A DNA stretch of 47,302 nt, from contig JAGXIO010000206.1 in NCBI GenBank assembly GCA_024635555.1, forward strand, positions 1 to 47,302, written 5' to 3'. Made by a program: the position numbers and the translations under genes. This stretch comes from Saccharicrinis sp. (lineage in GTDB: Bacteria > Bacteroidota > Bacteroidia > Bacteroidales > Marinilabiliaceae). The notes beneath the pieces were generated by a model, which did not search any database, was not told the DNA's origin, and saw only the letters and a program-made list of their open reading frames with translations. Numbering within the stretch: position 1 is the stretch's first letter; the number at the start of each line of letters is the position of its first letter. Positions 40,180-46,660 of this stretch are shown here, one piece after another.

Positions 40180-42045
40180 ATGAAACTCCATTTCTACCGC
40201 AGAACCCTACTACTTCTACTTCTATCCATAATGCTATGGTCGTGCCAAAACTCCGGTTCGCTTAAATTTGCCTTTCTCACCGATATCCATGTGTTCCCGG
40301 GTAATGAGAGCGAAACGGCTTTTGCTCAGGCAGTAGGTGAAATTAACCGTAGCGATGTCGATTTTGTTGTTATAACAGGTGACTTGTCAAATATGGGTTC
40401 CGATGCCGAGCTTAATGCGGTAAAAGCCATCCTTGATGCCTTGAGCAAGCCCTATTATATATTGCCCGGCAACCACGAAACAAACTGGTCCGAAACCGGA
40501 GGTGCTACCTACAAACGCTTATTCGGCGACGACCGTTTCGACTTTAAACAGGGTGCCTATCGTTTTGTGGGTTTTAATACCGGTCCGTATATGAAAATGA
40601 GCGACGGTCATGTAAAACAGGAAGATATGGTTTGGCTCCAAAACACCCTTTCATCCGGTAATAAAGATCAACACCTTATTGCTATGGCTCACTATCCCTT
40701 AGCCGATGGTCTGGACAATTGGCCACAAATAACAGAGATATTAAAACAACAAAATGTGAAAATAGCTCTATGCGGGCATGGTCATAAGTTGCAGATGATG
40801 AATTTTAACGGCATCACCGGGATTATGGGCAGAGCACTGCTAAGCCGTGACAAAACGGATGCAGGTTATAATATGGTGGAGCTCAATGGTGATTCTATTT
40901 GGGTAAGTGAAAAAAAACTGGGTCAGGAACCAGAACGCGTTTTTGCATGGAATATAAATGAATCAAAGCAAATACAGGATTTGCCCATATCGGAGCTTCC
41001 CAACTACGATATAAACAAAGGTTTTGATAGGTTAGAGGTAAAATGGGATTATGCCGATAGTTCATCTGTTTTGGGCGGTTTTGATATGCTACCTACAGGA
41101 ATGTTGGCTTGGCTCAGCTCCGATGGTTATTTGCGTTGCATCGATAAAGATAATAAGCAAATGCTTTGGGAACGCCACTTGGGCACACCACAATATGGTA
41201 CGCCGGTTTTTTATAAAAATATGCTTATAGTAGGCACCTCGCAAGGAAATGTGCGGGCATTTTATGCCGCCGATGGCATGCCTGTATGGGAAAAGGAATT
41301 TACTTATCCCATTTTTGGTGAGGGGATGTTGGATGGCGATCAAATTTTCATATCCCTCGGTAAAGGCGGCATGGCCTGCATCAATGGATCAAATGGTAAA
41401 ATGGTCTGGCAGTTTAACGATGTGGAGGGCTTTGTGCAGGTTAAACCTTGTGTTACGGATAAGGAGGTCATATTTGGTGCTTGGGATCGGCACCTGTATT
41501 GTGTGGACAAAACCACCGGTAAACTCAACTGGAAATGGAACAATGGCCATGCGGCAATCCTTTATTCGCCTGCCAACGTTGTGCCTGCCGTGGCCAACGG
41601 CAAAGTGTTTCTGGTGGCACCCGATAGGTACTTTACTGTTCTCGATTTGGAAACGGGAAAGCAGTTGTACCGCACCAACGAGCATCAGGTGCGCGAATCA
41701 ATGGGCATGTCGGCTGATAAAAAATACATGTTCGCCAAGTTAATGAACGATACTGTAGTGGCATATTCCACCGATACCCCCGAAAAAGGTGAGCTATGGG
41801 CTTTAGATTGTGGTTTTGGGTACGAGCATAACCCTTGCCCCATGATTGAGAAGGACGGTGTATTGTATGGAGGCACCAAAAATGGGGAGGTATTTGCCAT
41901 AAATACTAGCGAAGCCAAATTAATTTATCGCTACAAGCTGGGCAATTCCTCCGTTAATAAATTAATGCTGAATACCGATGGTAATTTATTGGTGATGTTA
42001 ATGGAAGGGCATATCTTTGAGCTGGCATATCCTTTTGGTGAATAA
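40180..42045 (+). CDS. Metallophosphoesterase fused to PQQ-like beta-propeller, lipoprotein
   Basis: The 621-residue product has a lipoprotein signal (LLLLLLSIMLWSCQN; lipobox LWSC). A calcineurin-like phosphoesterase domain at about residues 28-240 carries DIH (about 35), GDLSN (about 67), GNHE (about 97), HYPL and GHGH (about 199), a full set of metal-binding motifs. The C-terminal half (about 270-621) is a PQQ-type propeller (DGYLRCIDKDNKQMLWERHL, GNVRAFYAADGMPVWEKEF, RHLYCVDKTTGKLNWKWNN). It probably hydrolyses a phosphodiester or phosphomonoester from the degraded polymer at the surface. Alone after the terminator at 39927; a G-free repeat forms its leader. Confidence 0.92.
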   Translation: MKLHFYRRTLLLLLLSIMLWSCQNSGSLKFAFLTDIHVFPGNESETAFAQAVGEINRSDVDFVVITGDLSNMGSDAELNAVKAILDALSKPYYILPGNHETNWSETGGATYKRLFGDDRFDFKQGAYRFVGFNTGPYMKMSDGHVKQEDMVWLQNTLSSGNKDQHLIAMAHYPLADGLDNWPQITEILKQQNVKIALCGHGHKLQMMNFNGITGIMGRALLSRDKTDAGYNMVELNGDSIWVSEKKLGQEPERVFAWNINESKQIQDLPISELPNYDINKGFDRLEVKWDYADSSSVLGGFDMLPTGMLAWLSSDGYLRCIDKDNKQMLWERHLGTPQYGTPVFYKNMLIVGTSQGNVRAFYAADGMPVWEKEFTYPIFGEGMLDGDQIFISLGKGGMACINGSNGKMVWQFNDVEGFVQVKPCVTDKEVIFGAWDRHLYCVDKTTGKLNWKWNNGHAAILYSPANVVPAVANGKVFLVAPDRYFTVLDLETGKQLYRTNEHQVRESMGMSADKKYMFAKLMNDTVVAYSTDTPEKGELWALDCGFGYEHNPCPMIEKDGVLYGGTKNGEVFAINTSEAKLIYRYKLGNSSVNKLMLNTDGNLLVMLMEGHIFELAYPFGE

Positions 42046-42060
42046 TTACTCACGGGTTTT

Positions 42061-42146
42061 ACTCGCGGGGTGAATATGTGCGTAATGTAAATATTCACCC
42101 CGTGAGTAGTTAAAACAGGAATTTTAGTTTTGGAGTTGATTCTCAC
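42061..42146 (+). repeat. Hairpin-plus-tail repeat, copy A
   Basis: A 17-bp stem (42061-42077 with 42091-42107; one G-U pair) encloses a 13-nt loop GTGCGTAATGTAA. A 45-nt tail with CTCAC at its end follows. The same arrangement recurs as copy B at 43422-43508, with 38 of 45 tail positions identical. The two copies flank the alpha/beta hydrolase gene in the same orientation. Confidence 0.8.
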
Positions 42147-42154
42147 ACGGAGGC

Positions 42155-42342
42155 GGCTCTTCCCTTTCCCATTTTTTGAGGGAAGAGCCTGTCCCGCTGC
42201 AATGCGGGAGGAAGTACTGCAACTCAGTTGCAGGGATGGGGATCTATTTTTTAACGCAAGAGTTTTTATGGAAAAGCTTACAACCACCCCGTCTGCTATT
42301 TCGTACCTCAATAGCATCCACCCCGCCTTTTTTAAGGCGGGG
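42155..42342 (+). other. Array of further hairpins downstream of copy A
   Basis: GGCTCTTCCCT/AGGGAAGAGCC (42155-42165, 42179-42189; 11 bp), TCCCGC/GCGGGA (42192-42197, 42204-42209), CTGCAAC/GTTGCAG (42217-42223, 42227-42233) and CCCCGCCTT/AAGGCGGGG (42321-42329, 42334-42342). Stems are long for chance and come one after another in the 512-bp gap 42046-42557. No gene is present here. Confidence 0.6.
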
Positions 42343-42424
42343 AATCGTTGTGAGTTACAATTTTAATAACAAGCAAAATTGTCGCGCTGCAAACATTACC
42401 CTATCTTTTACCCCGCTATTCCTA

Positions 42425-42448
42425 AACTCTCCCCTAATTGGGGGAGTT
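42425..42448 (+). other. AACTCTCCCC...GGGGGAGTT hairpin
   Basis: A 9-bp stem with one G-U pair around CTAATT. It precedes the terminator immediately below. Confidence 0.5.
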
Positions 42449-42454
42449 AGGAGA

Positions 42455-42486
42455 GCCTGCTCCGATGATTCCGGAGGGGCTTTTTT
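42455..42486 (+). terminator. Intrinsic terminator before the alpha/beta hydrolase gene
   Basis: GCC-CTCCG and CGGAG-GGC stems with an ATGATTC loop are followed by TTTTTT. It should end transcripts from the 40180 gene, so the 42558 gene needs its own promoter or read-through. Confidence 0.8.
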
Positions 42487-42557
42487 AACCACCCCGTATG
42501 GCGCAAAGATCATTGAATAATACTAAAATGATATATCCATCTAAAATAAACCACATC

Positions 42558-43385
42558 ATGAAAAAACACCTGACACTTTTATTGCTCATGGCACTTGTGT
42601 CTTTTACACAAGCCCAGCAACCCGCTTATCTCACAAAAGCCAATATTCCTTATTACGAAGATGCATCTGCCCAAACCGACGAATATATGCGCCAACGCTG
42701 TGTATTGGATATCTATTATCCTGAGGGTGTTAAGGGCTATGCTACCATTGTCTGGTTTCACGGAGGCGGACTTACTGGGGGTAACAAAGAGATTCCAGCC
42801 TATCTAAAAGAAAAAGGAGTTTGTGTAGTGGCTCCAAATTATCGTCTTAATCCACAAGTGAAGGCTCCCAAATATATTGAGGATGCCGCAGCGGCAGTGG
42901 CATGGGTGTTTAAAAATATTGCGAATTACGGTGGCGATCCATCCCTGATTTTTATTTCAGGTCACTCGGCCGGAGGGTATCTGGCCAGCATGGTGGGTCT
43001 GGATAAGAGTTGGTTAAATGTTCACGAAATTGACGCTAACCATATAGCCGGATTAATTCCTTTCAGCGGTCATACCATCACACATTTTACCATTCGGAAG
43101 GAGCGAGGTATTCCAGGAACACAGCCAATTGTGGATGAGCTGGCACCGCTGTTCCATGTGCGTGCAGATGCACCTCCAATGCTAATGATAACTGGTGACC
43201 GGGGGTTGGAAATGATGGGTAGATACGAAGAAAATGCCTACATGATGCGCATGATGAAAGTGGCCGGCCACAAGCAAACCAGACTATTGGAGCTCGATGG
43301 ATACGATCACGGCATGGTTGAACCAGCCTTACCATTGTTGCTAAAAGAGGTAAATAGAATTATAAAAGAAAATAAAGGAGAATAG
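42558..43385 (+). CDS. Secreted alpha/beta hydrolase (carboxylesterase-like)
   Basis: The 275-residue product has a signal peptide (LTLLLLMALVSFTQAQQ). HGGG (about residue 67; oxyanion hole), GHSAGG (about 135-140; nucleophilic Ser) and DGYDHGM (about 248-252; catalytic His) define a hormone-sensitive-lipase/BD-FAE-type esterase. It may deacylate O-acetylated sugars, for example O-acetyl-MurNAc, in keeping with the nearby amidase and glycosidase; that is inference. The start is set at 42558 because the longer frame from 42498 puts 20 residues of terminator-adjacent sequence in front of the signal peptide. Confidence 0.9.
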   Translation: MKKHLTLLLLMALVSFTQAQQPAYLTKANIPYYEDASAQTDEYMRQRCVLDIYYPEGVKGYATIVWFHGGGLTGGNKEIPAYLKEKGVCVVAPNYRLNPQVKAPKYIEDAAAAVAWVFKNIANYGGDPSLIFISGHSAGGYLASMVGLDKSWLNVHEIDANHIAGLIPFSGHTITHFTIRKERGIPGTQPIVDELAPLFHVRADAPPMLMITGDRGLEMMGRYEENAYMMRMMKVAGHKQTRLLELDGYDHGMVEPALPLLLKEVNRIIKENKGE

Positions 43386-43421
43386 GAAAGGTTGCAAATT
43401 CTTTGATTTCTATTCTTTTTT

Positions 43422-43508
43422 ACTTACGGGGGTGAATACTTATGTAATGGAAGTATTCACCCCTTGAGTAGTAAAAATATGAATTTTACTTTTGAAGTTC
43501 ATTCTCAC
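43422..43508 (+). repeat. Hairpin-plus-tail repeat, copy B
   Basis: The core stem GGGGTGAATAC (43429-43439) pairs with GTATTCACCCC (43453-43463) around a 13-nt loop TTATGTAATGGAA, then a 45-nt tail homologous to copy A. The innermost base pair is C-G where copy A has T-A, a compensatory change. An ORF in the opposite strand is open in copy A but stopped in B, so coding is unlikely. Confidence 0.8.
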
Positions 43509-43563
43509 CCGCAGATGGGGATTAATAATTTCCACTCATCTTACCAAGTGCCTCCTTATAAAA

Positions 43564-43995
43564 CTAAATATCCGTTTTTAACCTCTCGCGGCGACTAAAG
43601 AAAAAGTCACATTCGCGGTCGGCGCTTTCGTCGCTGTCGGAGCCATGTATGGCATTGCGTGTTTTGCTGGTGGCAAACATCTTGCGGATAGTGCCTTCTT
43701 CGGCTTCACTGGGGTCGGTGGCACCAATCAGGTATCGGAAATCGAAAACCGCATTTTCTTTGGTTAAGATGGCTGCCGTAATAGGCCCCGACGACATAAA
43801 ATCGGTGAGGTCATCAAAAAAAGGTTTGCCTAGGTGCTCGGCATAAAACTCTTCGGCCTCGTGCTTTTCGAGCTTAAGCGTTTTTATAGCTGCAAATCGG
43901 TATCCCGACTCCTCTATTTTGTGCAAAATAGCACCCAGTTTACCGTTTTTAACCGCAAATGGTTTTATAATTGTCAATGTTTTATTTCCAGCCAT
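43564..43995 (-). CDS. ndk: Nucleoside diphosphate kinase
   Basis: A 143-residue NDK, which transfers the gamma-phosphate from ATP to NDPs. The active-site His is His117 in NAIHGSDS, with Lys11 in IIKP, Arg104 in GTIRKMF and the GATDP segment all as expected. The usual IIKPDAV is IIKPFAV here and the usual RPFF is KPFF; both are near the nucleotide site but not the phospho-acceptor itself. Monocistronic on the minus strand. The opposite upstream region also holds the start of the DHH gene, so a divergent promoter region lies at 43996-44130. Confidence 0.95.
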   Translation of the reverse strand: MAGNKTLTIIKPFAVKNGKLGAILHKIEESGYRFAAIKTLKLEKHEAEEFYAEHLGKPFFDDLTDFMSSGPITAAILTKENAVFDFRYLIGATDPSEAEEGTIRKMFATSKTRNAIHGSDSDESADRECDFFFSRRERLKTDI

Positions 43996-44130
43996 ATGAT
44001 ATAATTTTTTAATGTTGTTGGTTTGTAAGCGTTGGTTTTATTTAAACGCTTATAATATTAGCAATTATTTAAACATAGTCAAAATTCGTTTGTCATTATT
44101 TACCTATCTTTAGCCACTTGAAACAAATTT

Positions 44131-45156
44131 ATGACAGATAGTTTAGTAGTAGATTCCTTAAAACAACTTATTGAAGCTTCCAATAGTATAATGATTGTAC
44201 CACATTTAAATCCCGATGGAGATGCAATGGGGGCCTCGTTGGGTTTAAACCATGTATTAAAACAATTGGGCAAAAAGGTAAGTGTGGTCACGCCCACGGC
44301 CTATCCCGTGTTTCTTTCGTGGATGAAAGGCACGGATGAAGCAGTTAATTTTGAAGAGGACGCTCCCTTGGCACTAGCATTGTTAAACAAAGCTGATTTG
44401 TTGATATATGTGGATTTTAATTGTTTAAAACGGGCAGGTGAATTGGAGAAAGAAATTCTTAAGCTTGATGTTAAAAAGGCTATGATAGATCATCATCCCT
44501 ATCCCGACGATATAGCCGATGTGATGGTTTCAGTGCCCTCCTGTTCTTCTACTTGCGAATTGATTTATCATTTGATTAATAAAATGGGATGGAACCAATA
44601 CGTAGAGACGAATGCTGCGGAGTGTTTTTACACCGGAATAATGACCGATACAGGGTCTTTGAGCTATAACTCCTCCAATCCCGAAACCTATCGAATGGTG
44701 GCCGGACTATTGGAGAAAAATATTGATAAGGATAAGATTCATCAATTGGTATTTCATAGTAACTCGTTCAGTAGGATGAAATTGTTGGGGCATGTGCTGG
44801 GCAGTAAGTTAATTTTAATGCCTGAGCAAGGTGCTGCCTATATGTGGTTGGATAAAAACGAACTACAACAGCACGATTTTAAGCCAGGAGATACCGAGGG
44901 ATTTGTAAATTATCCGCTGAGTATTGAGGGTATCAATGTATCTGCTTTTTTTATGGAGCAGGACGATAAAATAAAGTGTTCCTTCCGTTCTCGTGGTAGT
45001 TTTCCGGTAAACAAGTTTTCCGAACTTCACTTTTCGGGCGGAGGACACCGTAATGCAGCGGGAGGCGAATCTACCTCCTCATTAAAAGAGAGTGTTGAAT
45101 TATTTATAACCCAATTGCCCATATTTTACAACGAATTTAAAAATGATGATATTTAG
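44131..45156 (+). CDS. DHH family phosphoesterase (NrnA-like)
   Basis: The 341-residue product has HLNPDGDAMGAS (motif I, about residues 27-38), VDFN, DHHP (about 120-123), GIMTDTGSL (DTG motif) and the DHHA1 signature SGGGHRNAAGG (about 302-312). Family members such as NrnA are nanoRNases that also hydrolyse pAp; cyclic dinucleotide turnover is another possibility. It overlaps the next gene by 14 nt, giving a DHH-FKBP lipoprotein pair. Intact and of typical length. Confidence 0.93.
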   Translation: MTDSLVVDSLKQLIEASNSIMIVPHLNPDGDAMGASLGLNHVLKQLGKKVSVVTPTAYPVFLSWMKGTDEAVNFEEDAPLALALLNKADLLIYVDFNCLKRAGELEKEILKLDVKKAMIDHHPYPDDIADVMVSVPSCSSTCELIYHLINKMGWNQYVETNAAECFYTGIMTDTGSLSYNSSNPETYRMVAGLLEKNIDKDKIHQLVFHSNSFSRMKLLGHVLGSKLILMPEQGAAYMWLDKNELQQHDFKPGDTEGFVNYPLSIEGINVSAFFMEQDDKIKCSFRSRGSFPVNKFSELHFSGGGHRNAAGGESTSSLKESVELFITQLPIFYNEFKNDDI

Positions 45157-45673
45157 ATACAGTTTTATAATAGTGCTTTTTTTGCTTACTTCGGTGGCAT
45201 GTAAAATTCAAAGCAAGGATAAACCCGAAAAACGAGAGATAACGGACGAAGAACTTATATCGGTTAACCGATATATGGTGGGTAAAGATGCATCTATAAT
45301 TAAGGAATATGCTCTGCAAAACAATTTTAAGATGTTAGAAACTCAAACCGGCCTTTGGTATCAAATAGATAAAGTGGGCGATGGAGACCTTGCAAGGAAG
45401 GGAGATATAGTAAAAATTGCTTACGATATTTGCCTGCTCGATGGAACACAATGTTACAGCTCCGACTCGTTGGGCTATAAATCCTTTAAAGTGGGGCAGG
45501 GGGGTGTCGAAAACGGTTTGGAAGAGGGCATACTTTTGATGCAAAAGGGCACCAAAGCCACTTTTATCATGCCTCCACACAGAGCCCACGGTTTGGTGGG
45601 TGATGACGATAAAATACCGGGACGATCCATCCTGTTGTATAAAGTTGAACTAATTGATTTGAAAAAAAATTAA
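45143..45673 (+). CDS. FKBP-type peptidyl-prolyl isomerase lipoprotein (GldI-like)
   Basis: The 176-residue lipoprotein (LFLLTSVACKI; lipobox SVAC) has a C-terminal FKBP domain at about residues 65-175: GLWYQIDKVGDGDLARKGD, then YDICLLDGT, a GLEEGILLMQKGTKATFIMPP segment and an end IPGRSILLYKVELIDL. It should catalyse prolyl cis/trans isomerisation of envelope proteins in the periplasm. In gliding Bacteroidota a comparable lipoprotein is GldI; assignment is tentative because no other gld gene is nearby. Overlap with the DHH gene suggests coupled translation. A second ATG lies 3 nt downstream. Confidence 0.88.
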   Translation: MMIFRYSFIIVLFLLTSVACKIQSKDKPEKREITDEELISVNRYMVGKDASIIKEYALQNNFKMLETQTGLWYQIDKVGDGDLARKGDIVKIAYDICLLDGTQCYSSDSLGYKSFKVGQGGVENGLEEGILLMQKGTKATFIMPPHRAHGLVGDDDKIPGRSILLYKVELIDLKKN

Positions 45674-45776
45674 ATAATAGGATGGTATTTTGAATGGATA
45701 CAATAAAACATTTACTTTGCGTTTTAATTGGAAGTTATAAATAATAAGAAGCTACAAATACTTAGAAAATAAAATA

Positions 45777-46358
45777 ATGATAAAATTAACAATAAAGTTA
45801 CTTTGCTTGCTTATGGTGGTGTTTGCCGTTAGTTGCGATACCAAAAAAATTGAAACCTCGCGACAGCTATTGGCCAAAGAAAAAGAAAGGTTAAATACTT
45901 TTTTAAATACCGTGGCTCCTGATAGTATGGTCAGTAACCCCGAAAAGTTGACTTGGAAAGAATATTGGACTCGCCAGGCAGTAGACACGGTGGACAAATC
46001 AAAAGAAACTAATTCATTAGATGCAGGATTGATTTACTTTGAAAATGTAACAGGCACGGGTGAGCCGGTTACCTATGGTAAAGAAGTTGGTTATCGTTAT
46101 AAAAGATCGGTAATTGATGTGGATAGCGTAGGTACGGTGGGCATGTATCCTAGTTTTGATAACTATGGCTCTGAAGATGCTGATTATTTTGTTTCTGTGC
46201 CTAATGCTGCATCTACAGGTGTGCCCGCCGGAGTGCAATTTGCTGTAGAGTATATGCGTAAGTACGGAAAAAGCAGGGTTGTTGTTCTTTCTACGTTGGA
46301 TAATGGGCGCTACAAGACTGCCGTTTATGAAATTGAAATTACTTTTTTGAGCAAATAG
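45777..46358 (+). CDS. DUF4827-like FKBP-fold lipoprotein
   Basis: The 193-residue product has a lipoprotein signal (LTIKLLCLLMVVFAVSCD; lipobox AVSC). A coiled helical part follows (SRQLLAKEKERLNTFLN) and the rest resembles DUF4827, a divergent FKBP-like domain (GLIYFENVTGTGEPVTYGKE, VGYRYKRSVIDVDS, VPAGVQFAVEYMRKYGKSRV). Catalytic activity is uncertain. It sits 103 bp after the other FKBP lipoprotein and may be a partner. A strong terminator at 46450-46483 follows. Confidence 0.85.
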   Translation: MIKLTIKLLCLLMVVFAVSCDTKKIETSRQLLAKEKERLNTFLNTVAPDSMVSNPEKLTWKEYWTRQAVDTVDKSKETNSLDAGLIYFENVTGTGEPVTYGKEVGYRYKRSVIDVDSVGTVGMYPSFDNYGSEDADYFVSVPNAASTGVPAGVQFAVEYMRKYGKSRVVVLSTLDNGRYKTAVYEIEITFLSK

Positions 46359-46449
46359 TGGCAACATATCTTACACTCTATCGAGTGAGTTTTATTAATT
46401 TTAGCAAACCTTTACAGAGCTAATCGTCTATCGAATCCAACAATTAAAC

Positions 46450-46483
46450 AAAAAGCCCGAAGAATTTTCCTTCGGGCTTTTTG
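46450..46483. terminator. Bidirectional intrinsic terminator
   Basis: AAAAGCCCGAAG and CTTCGGGCTTTT form a 12-bp stem with flanking A and T tracts on both sides. It lies between convergent genes. Confidence 0.95.
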
Positions 46484-46502
46484 TTCTATGCGATTAAACT
46501 AA

Positions 46503-46660
46503 TTAACCTGAAAAATGCACACATTTTTCACTTTCCGCTATCATAGGCGGAAAGCCGAAAAAGTTTATTTAAACTTTTTCGAGGGTTAACCCTCGATTCT
46601 GCTTAGGCAGAATCGGCCTTTGGTGCCTTATTCATAAAATTTATGAATAGGGCAGGTTAA
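46503..46660 (+). ncRNA. 158-bp multi-hairpin element (R158), copy 3
   Basis: The same length, ends and orientation as copies 1 and 2; 149-150 of 158 positions are identical. Differences affect the loops of hairpins 1-4, the hairpin 6 apex and one hairpin 6 stem base (C to T, giving U-G on this strand). It lies 20 bp after the bidirectional terminator. Its right terminal TTAA (46657-46660) contains the stop codon of the convergent DUF3078 gene. Confidence 0.85.

Noticed and set aside
41931-42317. Minus-strand gene of 128 codons over hairpin copy A
   Set aside because: It overlaps the end of a well-supported plus-strand gene and hairpin-rich DNA, and the homologous stretch in copy B contains a stop.
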